From contig NZ_JAFIWB010000012.1 of NCBI RefSeq assembly GCF_017163705.1, positions 59,871 through 123,870 of the forward strand: DNA of 64,000 nt. Direction: 5' to 3'. Position 1 is the stretch's first letter, and every line of letters begins with the position of its first letter. The stretch comes from Xanthomonas bonasiae (lineage in GTDB: Bacteria > Pseudomonadota > Gammaproteobacteria > Xanthomonadales > Xanthomonadaceae). A program made the position numbers and the translations under genes. The notes under the pieces were generated by a model that saw only the letters and a list, made by a program, of their open reading frames with translations, was not told the origin of the DNA and ran no database searches. Shown here piece after piece: positions 8,696 to 18,516 of the stretch.

Positions 8696-10942
8696 ATGTC
8701 ATCCGTAGCCCGCCGCAACCGTCTCTCCCAGTTCATTTCGCGCGCCCTGTGCTGCCCGGCCAGCGCGCTCCTGCTGCTGCCGTCCATCGCGCTCGCCCAA
8801 CAGGACGACGGCGCCACCGCGGCCAAGCAGCTGGACACCATCACCGTGACCGCGCAGAAGCGCAGCGAGCGGTTGCAGGACGTGCCGATGTCGATCCAGG
8901 TGCTCAACACCGAGAAGATGAGCAGCGAAGGCAGCTACAAGCTGGCCGACTACTTCGCGCAGTTGCCGGGCCTGTCCTACATCCAGTCGCCGATGAGCAG
9001 CAACATCGTGCTGCGCGGCATCGCCACCGACTCCGGCCTCGGCAGCCGCCCGACCTCGGGCATCGTCATCGACGACGTGCCTTACGGTTCGGCGCTCAGC
9101 ACCGGTGCCATCCCCGACCTGGACCCGTCCGACCTGCAGCAGATCGAAGTGCTGCGCGGCCCGCAGGGCACGCTGTACGGCGCCAGCAGCATGGGCGGCC
9201 TGATCAAGTACGTGATGACCGATCCGGACACCAGCGCGACCTTCGGCCGCGTCGAGGCCGGCGGCTCCACGGCCGCGCACGGCGGTTCCGGCTACAACGC
9301 GCGCACCTCGGTGAACCTGCCGTTCTCCGACCGCTTCGCGCTGCGGGTCAGCCTGTTCCAGCGCCAGGACCCGGCCTTCGTGCACAACACCAACAGCGAC
9401 GACGAGAACGACAGCCAGGTGCGCGGCGGCCGCGTCTCGGCGCTGTGGAACGTCAGCGATACGGTGACCGTGCGTTCCTCGGCGCTGTTCCAGGACACCG
9501 AGACCGGCTCCAGCTCGGTGGTCGACACCGATCCCGAGCTGCATCCGCTGTACGGCCAGTACAGCCACGACCGCATCAACGGCGGCGACACCTTCAAGGG
9601 CCAGGTGCGCTTCTACACCACCAAGGTCAGCTGGGATCTGGGCTGGGCGATGCTGGACAGCATCAGCGGCTACGCCCAGCACCGCAGCCGGGCCTACCAG
9701 GACGTGGGCTACACCACCATCGGCCGGCTCGCGCCGGTGTTCGCCGGCATCTTCGGCCTGGACAGCGACAACCCCAGTTCGCTGATCGACAACCGCTACA
9801 ACACCGACCGCACCACCCAGGAAGTGCGCCTGGTCTCGCAGGGCGAGCATGCGCTGGACTGGCAGGTCGGCGCGTTCTACAGCGACGAGGAAGCCAAGAG
9901 CACGCAGAACTTCTACATCGCCGACAAGTCCAGCGGCACCATCTACCGCGACTTCCCGCTGCTGGTCTCGCTGGGCGACAGCACCTACCGCGAGAAGGCG
10001 GTGTACGCCGACGGCACCTATCACTTCACCCCGCAGTTCGACATCCAGGTCGGCGCCCGCTACGCGCGCAACAGCCTGCGCGAGAACAGCGACACCGGCG
10101 GCCTGCTGCAGGACCCGACCCAGAGCTTCGACAGCAACAAGGACAGCGCCACCACCTACCTGTTCTCGCCGCGCTACCGCTTCAACGACGAGCTGATGAC
10201 CTACCTGCGCGTGGCCTCCGGCTACCGCGCCGGCGGCAGCAACGGCACCCTGGTGGCCAACGTCCCGTTCTCCTACGACTCCGACAGCCTGTGGAGCTAC
10301 GAGCTGGGCCTGAAGACCCAGTTGCTGGACCACTCGCTGAGCCTGGACGCGGCGCTGTTCTACATCGACTGGAGCGACCTGCAGATCTCGCAGGTCGAGC
10401 CGACCCTGGGCAGTAGCTACACCACCAACGCCGGCAAGGCCACCAGCCAGGGCCTGGAACTGTCGGTCAACTGGGTGCCGTCGGCCGACTGGAAGGTCAC
10501 CGCCAGCTACGCCTACACCGACGCCACCCTGGCACAGGACATCCCCGGCTACACCGAGGGGTCCTCCGCCTACGGCAAGGACGGCAATCGCCTGCCGTAC
10601 TCGGCGCGCAACAGCGCCTCGGCCTCGCTCAAGCGCTATTTCCCGCTGGGCGGCAACCTGGAAGGCTTCGCCGGCGCGGACGTGGCCTACATGGGCGATC
10701 GCGACATGGAGTTCACCACCTCGGTCAGCATCCCGCGCATCCACCTGCCCAGCTACACCACCGTCGGCCTCAACGCCGGCGTGCAGGGCCAGGCCTGGAG
10801 CGCCACGCTGTACGTGCGCAACCTCACCGACGAGGTCGGCTACATCAACGCCAACCGCCGCGGCTCGCTGGCCAGTTCGACGCTCGGCGCCACGCTGATC
10901 CAGCCGCGCACGGTCGGCCTGACCCTGGCCTGGGACTATTGA
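8696..10942 (+). CDS. TonB-dependent outer-membrane receptor
   Basis: 748 residues. A signal peptide (1-34, ending IALAQ) is followed by a TonB-box-like stretch (LDTITVTA, about 47-54) and a plug domain with PGLSYIQ, VLRGPQGTLYG and GGLIKYV, then a 22-stranded-barrel-like region ending in an aromatic C-terminus (AWDY). Such receptors import large solutes across the outer membrane using TonB energy. Within a peptidase cluster its cargo is likely a peptide or peptide conjugate rather than a metal siderophore, but this is inference. 81 bp separate it from the upstream S10 gene. Confidence 0.92.
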   Translation: MSSVARRNRLSQFISRALCCPASALLLLPSIALAQQDDGATAAKQLDTITVTAQKRSERLQDVPMSIQVLNTEKMSSEGSYKLADYFAQLPGLSYIQSPMSSNIVLRGIATDSGLGSRPTSGIVIDDVPYGSALSTGAIPDLDPSDLQQIEVLRGPQGTLYGASSMGGLIKYVMTDPDTSATFGRVEAGGSTAAHGGSGYNARTSVNLPFSDRFALRVSLFQRQDPAFVHNTNSDDENDSQVRGGRVSALWNVSDTVTVRSSALFQDTETGSSSVVDTDPELHPLYGQYSHDRINGGDTFKGQVRFYTTKVSWDLGWAMLDSISGYAQHRSRAYQDVGYTTIGRLAPVFAGIFGLDSDNPSSLIDNRYNTDRTTQEVRLVSQGEHALDWQVGAFYSDEEAKSTQNFYIADKSSGTIYRDFPLLVSLGDSTYREKAVYADGTYHFTPQFDIQVGARYARNSLRENSDTGGLLQDPTQSFDSNKDSATTYLFSPRYRFNDELMTYLRVASGYRAGGSNGTLVANVPFSYDSDSLWSYELGLKTQLLDHSLSLDAALFYIDWSDLQISQVEPTLGSSYTTNAGKATSQGLELSVNWVPSADWKVTASYAYTDATLAQDIPGYTEGSSAYGKDGNRLPYSARNSASASLKRYFPLGGNLEGFAGADVAYMGDRDMEFTTSVSIPRIHLPSYTTVGLNAGVQGQAWSATLYVRNLTDEVGYINANRRGSLASSTLGATLIQPRTVGLTLAWDY

Positions 10943-11000
10943 TGCGCCTCGCCGGCCGCCGCACGGCGACCGGCCCTTCCTCCTGTTGCGGAATTCCCCG

Positions 11001-12485
11001 ATGAAATGGATCCACGGCCTGGCCCTGCTGCTGTGCACGGCGCTGCCGTTCGCCGCAGTCGCCGACGACGCGGCACCGCTGCCGCGACCGACCCTGCTGT
11101 CCAGCCCGCAGCAGGCCCGCATCGGCGAGCAGCGGCTGCGCTATCGGGTCAGCTTCGACCAACTCGACTTCGCCGCCGCGGACGGCGCCCGCGTCGCCTC
11201 GATCAGCGCCATCGGCTATCTGGCCGAGCGCACCGATGCCGGTACGCGGCCGGTGCTGTTCGCCTTCAACGGCGGGCCTGGCGCATCGTCGGTATTGCAG
11301 GTGGAAGGCCTCGGCCCGCGGCTGCGCGTGCGCAACGGCAAACGGCAGACGCTGATCGCCAATCCGCACAGCATTCTCGATGCCGCCGACCTGGTGTTCA
11401 TCGACCCGCCCGGCACCGGCTTCAGCCAGGCCCCGGCCGATGCCGGCGCACGCGCGCGCTACTGGTCCGACCACGGCGACGCCAAGGCCGTGGAGGCGAT
11501 GATCCGCCACTGGCTGAAGACGCACGGGCGCGAACACGCGCCGCTGTACATCGCCGGCGAAAGCTACGGCGGCTACCGGCTCGCCCTGCTCGCCGCGGAC
11601 ATCGCCGACCTGCGTCCGGCCGGCGTGCTGCTGGTCGCGCCGCTGCTCGACGCCACCAGCGGCGACGACAGCCCCGGCAACGACCTGCGCGCGATGTTCG
11701 ACCTGCCCTCGCTGATCGTCGCCGCCGCCGCCCACGGCAAGGGCGAACTGGCCGGGCAACCGGTCGCAAGCGTCTATGCGCAGGCGCGTACGTTCGCGCT
11801 CGGCGACTACGCACAGGCCCTGTTGCAGGGCAGCGCCTTGCCCGCCGACGCACGCAGCCGCATCGCCGCGCGCCTGGCCGCGCTGCTGGGCCTGCCGGCG
11901 CAAGCGCTGCTGGCGGCCGACCTGCGTCCGGACGTGGAAACCTTCCGGCTCGGCGTGCTCGCCGCCGACGGCCGGCAGATCGGCCGGCTCGACAGCCGCA
12001 TCGCCGCGCCGCTGCCGGCGCCGCACGCGGCCGACAACGGCCGGCCCTCGGCCGCCAACGATCCGGCGCTCGGCCTGGGCCGCAGCAACCAGATCACCTC
12101 CACGGTGATGGCCGACTACCTGCACGGCCTGTTCGGCACTGCGTTGCCGCGCGACTACGTCAGCCTGGACATCGACATCGCCATGGCCTGGCGCTTCGCC
12201 GCCGACGATGGCGCCGGCCCGCGCCCGTTCGGCAGCGCGCTGCGCTTCAATCCCACCCCGAACCTGGCGCGGCTGGCACAGGCCAATCCCGGCTTCCATG
12301 TGCTGGCGCTCAACGGCTATTACGACCTGGCCGTGCCCGCGCTCGGCCCCTGGTACGCGCTGCACCACAGCGCCCTGGATCCGGCGCGCATCGATTTTCG
12401 CCTACTGCCCGGCGGCCATGCGGTGTTCGCGGAAGACGCATTGCGCCCGCAGTTGCACAGCCTGCTGAAGGACTTCCTGCAATGA
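11001..12485 (+). CDS. Exported S10-family serine carboxypeptidase-like protein (3)
   Basis: 494 residues, signal peptide 1-21 (ending AVADD). Motifs: FNGGPGASS (89-97), DPPGTGFS (135-142), GESYG (186-190, Ser188), the acid in NGYYDLAVP and the His in PGGHAVF. It is the closest of the three paralogues to the classical NGGPGxSS form, so likely a working carboxypeptidase. The ATG at 11001 directly yields the signal peptide; an upstream TTG is less likely. Its stop overlaps the amidohydrolase start (ATGA), indicating coupled translation. Confidence 0.86.
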   Translation: MKWIHGLALLLCTALPFAAVADDAAPLPRPTLLSSPQQARIGEQRLRYRVSFDQLDFAAADGARVASISAIGYLAERTDAGTRPVLFAFNGGPGASSVLQVEGLGPRLRVRNGKRQTLIANPHSILDAADLVFIDPPGTGFSQAPADAGARARYWSDHGDAKAVEAMIRHWLKTHGREHAPLYIAGESYGGYRLALLAADIADLRPAGVLLVAPLLDATSGDDSPGNDLRAMFDLPSLIVAAAAHGKGELAGQPVASVYAQARTFALGDYAQALLQGSALPADARSRIAARLAALLGLPAQALLAADLRPDVETFRLGVLAADGRQIGRLDSRIAAPLPAPHAADNGRPSAANDPALGLGRSNQITSTVMADYLHGLFGTALPRDYVSLDIDIAMAWRFAADDGAGPRPFGSALRFNPTPNLARLAQANPGFHVLALNGYYDLAVPALGPWYALHHSALDPARIDFRLLPGGHAVFAEDALRPQLHSLLKDFLQ

Positions 12486-14521
12486 CCCGCACGCTGCCGC
12501 TGTCCGCCGCCCTCGCCCTCGCCCTCGCCTGCACGTTCGCCGGCCACGCCGCGAGCGCCGCCACCGCGCCGCAATCGCTGGTGCTGATCGCCAACGGCGA
12601 GAACGTCGGCTACCTGAAGGCCACAGCCGACGGCGACACCTACGAAGTCGATTACCACGTCGACAACAACGGCCGCGGCCCCAAGCACCACGAGACGATC
12701 GTGCTCGGCGAGCACGCGCTGCCGTTGGCCTGGTCGGTCGCCGGCACCTCGCTGATGGGCGGCCAGATCGCCGAGCGCTACCAGTGGCGCGACGGCGTCG
12801 CCGAATGGAGCAGCCAGGCCGACAGCGGCCGCCGGCCGCAGCCGCGGCCGGCGCTGTACATCACCAACGACAGCAGTCCGTGGGCGATGTGGACCTACGC
12901 CAAGGCCTTGCTGGCCGCGCCCGAGCACGCCCTGGACGTGCTGCCCAGCGGCCGCATGCAACTGGAACTGGTCGGCACGCTGGCGCTGCAAGGCCAGGCC
13001 GGGGCGCCGCCGCTGCAGGCGCGGCTGCTGCGGCTGTCCGGCCTGGACCTGGAACCGCACTACCTCGCCGTCGATGCCGACGACGCCCTGCTGGCCGACA
13101 TCGACGACGACGCCGTGGCGATCCGCGACGGCTACCAGGCGCAGGTGGCGACCATCGCCGACGCGGTGAAGGCGCAGCAGTTCGCGCATGCGCAGGCATT
13201 GCAGCGCCAACTCGCGCATCCGCTGACGCGCGGCCTGTGGCTGCGCAACGTGCATGTGTTCGATCCGGTCAACGGACTGCGCAGCGACGCGGTGAACCTG
13301 CATGTCGCCGACGGGCACATCGTCTCGATGGACGCGCGCTGGCAGCCGGCGCCCGGCGACAGCGTCTACGACGGCAACGGCGGCACGGTGATCCCCGGCC
13401 TGCACGACATGCATTCGCACAGCACCCTGTCCTCCGGACTGTGGTACCTGGCCGCGGGCGTCACCAACACCCGCGACATGGGCAACGACAAAGCCTTCCT
13501 GCTCGACCTGACCGCGCGCATCGAACGCGGCGAGATCGCCGGCCCGCGCATCGTGCGCAATGGCTTCCTGGAAGGCCGCAGCGCGTACTCGGCGCGCAAC
13601 GGCTTCGTCGTCGATACGCTGGACGACGCACTGAAAGACGTCGCCTGGTACAAGGCCCACGGCTACTGGCAGATCAAGCTCTACAACTCGATGAACCCGG
13701 CATGGGTGGCGCCGATCGCCGATCGCGCGCATGCGTTGGGCATGGGCGTCACCGGGCACATCCCGGCCTTCACCAACGCCGACGCGATGATCGCCGCCGG
13801 CTACGACGAGATCACCCACATCAACCAGCTGATGCTGGGCTGGGTGCTGTCTCCCGAGGAAGACACGCGCACGCCGCTGCGGCTGACCGCGATGAAGCGC
13901 GTGGCCGCGCTCGACCTCGACGCGCCGAACGTGCGCCACACGCTGCAGCTGATGCGCCAGCGCGACATCGCCCTGGACACCACCGACGTGATTCTGGAGC
14001 GGCTGATGCTCAGCCGCGCCGGCAGCGTGCTGCCCGCCGATGCGCCGTACCTGTCGCACATGCCGATCGCCTACCAGCGCTATCGCCAACGCACCTTCGT
14101 CCCCGACCTCAACGCGCAGACCGATGCGCAATACCGCCAGGCGCTGGACAAGACCCTGCAACTGATCGGCCGCCTGCACCGCCAGGGCACCGTGCTGCTG
14201 CCCGGCACCGACGACACCACCGGTTTCACCGTGCACCGCGAACTGGAACTGTACGTCGCCGCCGGGCTGACCCCGCAGCAGGCGCTGCGCGCCGGCACCT
14301 GGCAGAGCGAGCAGCATTTCGGCCGCACCGACCGGCTCGGCAGCGTGCATCCGGGCAAGCAGGCCGACTTCGTGCTGCTGCCCGGCGATCCGACCACCGA
14401 CATCGCCGCGATCCGCCAGCCCGCGCTGGTGGTGAAGGACCAGTCCCTGTACCTGCCCGCCGAGATCTACCGCGTCCTGGGCGTGGCCCCGTTCGCGCCG
14501 GCCCCAAAGAAACTTCAATGA
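12482..14521 (+). CDS. Exported amidohydrolase-superfamily protein with novel N-terminal domain
   Basis: 679 residues with a signal peptide (ending ASAA, about 27). Residues about 28-250 form a domain I do not recognise, containing ENVGYLKA and a YHVDNNGRGPKHHE stretch. From about 253 an amidohydrolase (imidazolonepropionase/prolidase-like) begins: HSH metal pair at His311/His313 (GLHDMHSHS), Lys in IKLYNSM, His in TGHIPAF, His in THINQ and Asp in GTDDTTG. Members hydrolyse amide bonds, often Xaa-Pro or cyclic amides. It is translationally coupled on both sides. The substrate is unknown. Confidence 0.82.
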   Translation: MTRTLPLSAALALALACTFAGHAASAATAPQSLVLIANGENVGYLKATADGDTYEVDYHVDNNGRGPKHHETIVLGEHALPLAWSVAGTSLMGGQIAERYQWRDGVAEWSSQADSGRRPQPRPALYITNDSSPWAMWTYAKALLAAPEHALDVLPSGRMQLELVGTLALQGQAGAPPLQARLLRLSGLDLEPHYLAVDADDALLADIDDDAVAIRDGYQAQVATIADAVKAQQFAHAQALQRQLAHPLTRGLWLRNVHVFDPVNGLRSDAVNLHVADGHIVSMDARWQPAPGDSVYDGNGGTVIPGLHDMHSHSTLSSGLWYLAAGVTNTRDMGNDKAFLLDLTARIERGEIAGPRIVRNGFLEGRSAYSARNGFVVDTLDDALKDVAWYKAHGYWQIKLYNSMNPAWVAPIADRAHALGMGVTGHIPAFTNADAMIAAGYDEITHINQLMLGWVLSPEEDTRTPLRLTAMKRVAALDLDAPNVRHTLQLMRQRDIALDTTDVILERLMLSRAGSVLPADAPYLSHMPIAYQRYRQRTFVPDLNAQTDAQYRQALDKTLQLIGRLHRQGTVLLPGTDDTTGFTVHRELELYVAAGLTPQQALRAGTWQSEQHFGRTDRLGSVHPGKQADFVLLPGDPTTDIAAIRQPALVVKDQSLYLPAEIYRVLGVAPFAPAPKKLQ

Positions 14522-15045
14522 GCCCGATCCCCCATCCCATGCAGACCCCGCACGTCCCTCCCTCCGACACCGTGAGCGCGCGCCTGCGTGCGCTCGGCAT
14601 GACCCTGCCGCCGCCGCTGCGCGTGCCCGACGGGGTGATCCTGCCGTTCGCGCCGGTGCACGTGATCGGCACCCGCGTGCTGATCTCCGGCCACGGCCCG
14701 CAACACGCCGACGGCAGCATGGCCGGCGGCGTCGGCCGCGTCGGCGACGAGTTGGACGAAGCCCAGGGCTATGCCGCCGCGCGCGCCACCGCCCTGTCGA
14801 TGCTGGCCAGCCTGGAACGCAGCCTGGGCAGCCTGGAGCGGATCAAGCGCTGGGTGCGCGTGTTCGGCATGGTCCGCTGCGCGCCCGGCTTCCAGCGCCT
14901 GCCGAACGTGATCAACGGCTGCTCGGATTTGCTGCTGGCGCTGTGGGGGCCGGAACTGGGCCAACATGCACGCAGCGCGGTCGGCATGGCCGAGCTTCCG
15001 TTCGGCATCCCGGTCGAGATCGAAGCCGAAGCCGAACTGCATTGA
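14518..15045 (+). CDS. RidA-family protein (cytoplasmic)
   Basis: 175 residues, no signal peptide. It belongs to the YjgF/YER057c/RidA family, subgroup with longer N-terminus: ISGHGPQ, VFGMVRCAPGF and the conserved Arg in HARSAVGMAELPFG. RidA enzymes hydrolyse reactive enamine/imine intermediates made by PLP enzymes. Its ATG overlaps the stop of the amidohydrolase gene (ATGA) and a PLP enzyme gene follows 28 bp later, matching that role. This is the only cluster enzyme without an export signal. Confidence 0.85.
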   Translation: MSPIPHPMQTPHVPPSDTVSARLRALGMTLPPPLRVPDGVILPFAPVHVIGTRVLISGHGPQHADGSMAGGVGRVGDELDEAQGYAAARATALSMLASLERSLGSLERIKRWVRVFGMVRCAPGFQRLPNVINGCSDLLLALWGPELGQHARSAVGMAELPFGIPVEIEAEAELH

Positions 15046-15073
15046 ACTGACCCTCGCCTGCCGGAACGCCACC

Positions 15074-16351
15074 ATGGACACGCGCTCGCCCCGTTTCGAT
15101 CCCACCCGCCGGCACTTGCTGGCGGCCGCCGGCGCGCTGCCGCTGTCCGCCGCGCTGTCCGGCCTCGCCGGCAATGCCGCCGCGGCCACAGCCACTGCGT
15201 CCACCCCCGCACGCGGCCTGCAAGGCCTCAACCAGGCCTTCGAGATCGCCGGCTGCTATCTCAACGGCGCCTACATGCATCCGGTCAGCCGCGCCGCCGC
15301 GCAGGCGCAACGCGGCTTCCTCGATGCGCGGCTGATGAACGCCGGGGCCGACAAGGTCGACATGGGCGGCGACCGCGCGCGCGCGATGGCCGCGCTGGGC
15401 CGGCTGCTGCATGCGGACCGCGACGAACTGGCGTGGATTCCCAGCACCATGTTCGGCGAGAACCTGGTACTCAACGGCTTGGGCATCCCGCACAGCCGCC
15501 AGCGCGTGGTCACCGACGCCTACCATTTCAACGGCTCGCTGTTCATGTACATGGAACTGGCCAAGCGCGGCCTCGACGTGCAGGTGGTGCGCCCGCACGA
15601 CAACCGCATCCGCCTGGAGGATCTGGACAAGGCGATCACCCCCGGCACGCGCCTGGTCGCGCTGACCCTGGTGTCCAGCGTCAACGGTTTCCAGCACGAC
15701 CTCAAGCCGGTCTGCGACCTCGCCCACAGCCGCGGCGCGCTGGTCTACGCCGACCTGATCCAGGCCGCCGGCAACACCCCGATCGACCTGCACGGCAGCG
15801 GCGTGGATTTCGCCGCCAGCTCCACCTACAAATGGCTGATGGGCGACTTCGGCCTGGGCGTGATGTATGCGCGCCGCGCCAGCCAGGACGCGTTGCGGCA
15901 GATGGTGTGGGGCTACCGCCAGGAAGGCGAAACGGTCTCGCACATCCTGCCGTTCGACCCGCCCGGCGAGCCGCCGCTGGAGACGCAGGCGATCGGCGGC
16001 CTGGCCGGCAAGATCGAGGTCGGCACGCTCAACAATTCCGCCGCCGCCGCGCTGGCGACGTCGCTGGAACTGATCGAGCGCATCGGCGTGGACGCGATCC
16101 AGAAATGGCGGCAACCGCTGCTGGCGCGCCTGCACGCCGCGATCCCGCGGCTCGGCTTCGACGCGATGACCCCGCCCGATTCCAGCTCCGCGCTGGTGTC
16201 CTTCGCCCAGCGCGACGTCGGCAAGCGATTGGCGCCGAAGCTGAAGGCCGCCGGCGTCGAAGTCACCCTGTACCGCAACTACTTCCGCGTGTCGCCGTCG
16301 TTCTACAACGGCAGCGACGATGTCGAACGCCTGATCGAGGCCCTGTCATGA
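15074..16351 (+). CDS. Tat-exported class V aminotransferase/epimerase-fold PLP enzyme
   Basis: 425 residues. The N-terminus has a twin-arginine signal (RRHLLAAAG at 12-20, then a hydrophobic stretch and ANAAAA-like cleavage region). The rest is a class V (CsdA/isopenicillin N epimerase-like) PLP enzyme: Asp227 and Gln230 in VYADLIQAAG, and the PLP lysine Lys253 in STYKWLMGD. Tat export fits a protein that folds with its cofactor in the cytoplasm, as known for the periplasmic PLP enzyme PvdN. Reaction unknown: transamination, epimerisation or C-S/C-N cleavage of an amino acid released in the periplasm. It overlaps the next RidA gene by ATGA. Confidence 0.82.
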   Translation: MDTRSPRFDPTRRHLLAAAGALPLSAALSGLAGNAAAATATASTPARGLQGLNQAFEIAGCYLNGAYMHPVSRAAAQAQRGFLDARLMNAGADKVDMGGDRARAMAALGRLLHADRDELAWIPSTMFGENLVLNGLGIPHSRQRVVTDAYHFNGSLFMYMELAKRGLDVQVVRPHDNRIRLEDLDKAITPGTRLVALTLVSSVNGFQHDLKPVCDLAHSRGALVYADLIQAAGNTPIDLHGSGVDFAASSTYKWLMGDFGLGVMYARRASQDALRQMVWGYRQEGETVSHILPFDPPGEPPLETQAIGGLAGKIEVGTLNNSAAAALATSLELIERIGVDAIQKWRQPLLARLHAAIPRLGFDAMTPPDSSSALVSFAQRDVGKRLAPKLKAAGVEVTLYRNYFRVSPSFYNGSDDVERLIEALS

Positions 16352-16791
16352 AGCGACTCCCATTGCTATTGCTGTGCACGCTGCTGCCTTGGACCGCACA
16401 GGCCGCGCCGGCAGCGTTGCACCACTACGGCACCGCGCCCGGCGCGCCGTTCTCGGCCGCGGTGCGTGCCGGCGACACGCTCTACGTCTCCGGCCAGATC
16501 GGCAGCGCCGCGCCGGGCGGATTGCCCGAGGATTTCAGCGCCCAGGCCAACAACGCGCTGGACAACGTCGCCAGCGCCCTGGCCCTGGCCGGCGCCGGCA
16601 TGGACGACGTCGCCAAGTGCACGGTGATGCTGACCGACATGGCGCAATGGCCCGCGTTCAACGCCCTGTACGTGCGCCGTTTCAAACCCGGCCACCTGCC
16701 CGCACGCAGCGCCATCGGCGCCAACGCCCTGGCGCTGGGCGCCAAGGTGGAAATCGAATGCATCGCCTACCTGCCCCAGGCCACACCATGA
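16348..16791 (+). CDS. Periplasmic RidA-family protein
   Basis: 147 residues with a clear Sec signal peptide (1-20, ending WTAQA). The mature part is a canonical RidA domain: LYVSGQIG, KCTVMLTDMAQWPAFN, and the catalytic Arg in LPARSAIG followed by VEIECIAY. Export is unusual for this family and matches the Tat-exported PLP enzyme encoded directly upstream, with which it is translationally coupled; together they suggest imine clean-up in the periplasm. Its stop overlaps the next gene's ATG. Confidence 0.86.
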   Translation: MKRLPLLLLCTLLPWTAQAAPAALHHYGTAPGAPFSAAVRAGDTLYVSGQIGSAAPGGLPEDFSAQANNALDNVASALALAGAGMDDVAKCTVMLTDMAQWPAFNALYVRRFKPGHLPARSAIGANALALGAKVEIECIAYLPQATP

Positions 16792-18491
16792 CCGCACGCA
16801 TCTCCCGCTGGCTCCCCCTCGCCCTGCTCCTGGCGCCGGCCTGCGCCGCGCTCGCCGCCGAACCGCCGACAGCCCCGGTCCAGCTCGACGTGGTGCTCAC
16901 ACCCAAGGCCGACGCCGGCCGGATCGGCGCGCTGCAGGTGCACCTGCACCTGCCCGCGCCCAAGGTCGCCGCAGGCGCGCCGCTGCTGCGCATGCCGGTG
17001 GAACTGGTGTCCACGCCGACCGCCGCCTACAGCGCCGAACAGATCCAGGTGCGCGACGCACGCGGCGCCCTGCCGCTGCGCGCGGTCGACGAAGCGCCCG
17101 ACCCGTCCGGCAAGTACCGCAACTACCTCGCCACCCGCGCCAGCGTCGGCGACGTCGACGTGGACTACGCCACGCCGCCGCGCAAGGTCGATGCCGACAC
17201 CCGCAACGGCCCGCTGTTCGACCTGCGCGCGCAGGACGGCGGCCTGATGGGCGCCGGCGTCTACTTCATGGCGTTGCCGCCGGGCGAGGCGCCACGCCGG
17301 ATCCATCTGCGCTGGGACCTGAGCGCGCTGCCGGCCGGTGCGCGCGGCGTGTGGAGCGTCGGCGAAGGCGAGCAGCGCACCACCGCGCCGACCGACCTGC
17401 TGCGCTTCTCCTACTACGCCGTCGGCGCGATGCACCGGGTGCCGGAAAACGACGACGACGTCTTCCATTTCTACTGGATGGACACCCCGCCGTTCGACGC
17501 GCAACTGCTGGCCAAGCAGACCGGGCAGCTGTACCGCTACATGGCGCGCTTCTTCGGCGACGACGGCTCGGACTATCGCGCCTTCGCCCGCCGCAATCCG
17601 TATCCAGCGGGCGGCGGCACCGGCCTGGCGCACTCTTTCATGTTCGGCTACGGGCCGCAGGGCCAGACCATCGCCGAGGGCCCGCAGGCGCTGCTGGCGC
17701 ACGAGATGGCCCACACCTGGCCCAAGCTCGACGGCGAAGAGCACGCGCTCACCGCCTGGTACACCGAAGGCACCGCCGAGTTCTACTCGCTGCTGCTGTC
17801 GCTGCGCGCCGGCGTGTACGACAAGGACGCCTTCCTGCAGGCGATCAACCACCGCGCCGACGGCTACTACGACAACCCGTTCCGCGCGCTCGACAACAGC
17901 GCCGCCGGCGAACGTTTCTGGAAGGACGCGCGCGCCCAGCGCGTGCCGTACGGCCGCGGCTTCATGTACCTGGTGAGCGTCGATGCGCAGTTGCGCCAGC
18001 ACGGCCGGCAGGCGCATTCGGTGGACGACCTGGTGCTGGAAGTGCTGAAGCGCCAGCGCGCCGGCGAGACCATCGGCGTACCCGAATGGCGCGCGATGGT
18101 GGTGCGCGAACTCGGCGCCGGCGCCGGCAGCGAGTTCGACGCGATGGTCGCCGGCAAGCTGATCGTGCCGCCCGCGCCGGCGTACGGCTGCTACCGCGTG
18201 GTGCCGGCGCCGCACCAGCCGTTCGAACTCGGCTTCGATCGCATGCGCATGGGCGTGGTCAAGAACCTGCTGCCCGAGTCCGCCGCCGCCCGTGCCGGGG
18301 TGCAGGAAAACGACCGCATCGTCGAGTACACCCCGCTGGAACAGGCGATGGCCGACAAGCACACGCACATGCAGCTGAAACTGGAGCGCGACGGCAAGCC
18401 GGTGCAGATCGACTACCTGCCGCGCAGCGCGCGCGTGGACGCCTGGCGCTTCGCCGTCGATCCGGCGCTGGCCGCCCGCTGTTCGCCCTGA
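16788..18491 (+). CDS. Exported M61-like zinc metallopeptidase (1)
   Basis: 567 residues, signal peptide ending ALAAE (about 24). A gluzincin active site is visible: HEMAHTW (HExxH) and the downstream ligand Glu in WYTEGTAEFY. The C-terminal part (about 465-530) resembles a PDZ domain (KNLLPESAAARAGVQENDRIV). The M61 family contains glycyl aminopeptidases. It overlaps the RidA stop by ATGA and is followed 25 bp later by a paralogue. Likely trims N-terminal residues in the periplasm; specificity unknown. Confidence 0.82.
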   Translation: MTARISRWLPLALLLAPACAALAAEPPTAPVQLDVVLTPKADAGRIGALQVHLHLPAPKVAAGAPLLRMPVELVSTPTAAYSAEQIQVRDARGALPLRAVDEAPDPSGKYRNYLATRASVGDVDVDYATPPRKVDADTRNGPLFDLRAQDGGLMGAGVYFMALPPGEAPRRIHLRWDLSALPAGARGVWSVGEGEQRTTAPTDLLRFSYYAVGAMHRVPENDDDVFHFYWMDTPPFDAQLLAKQTGQLYRYMARFFGDDGSDYRAFARRNPYPAGGGTGLAHSFMFGYGPQGQTIAEGPQALLAHEMAHTWPKLDGEEHALTAWYTEGTAEFYSLLLSLRAGVYDKDAFLQAINHRADGYYDNPFRALDNSAAGERFWKDARAQRVPYGRGFMYLVSVDAQLRQHGRQAHSVDDLVLEVLKRQRAGETIGVPEWRAMVVRELGAGAGSEFDAMVAGKLIVPPAPAYGCYRVVPAPHQPFELGFDRMRMGVVKNLLPESAAARAGVQENDRIVEYTPLEQAMADKHTHMQLKLERDGKPVQIDYLPRSARVDAWRFAVDPALAARCSP

Positions 18492-18516
18492 TCCCCACCT
18501 GCCGCGACCCTTGCCG

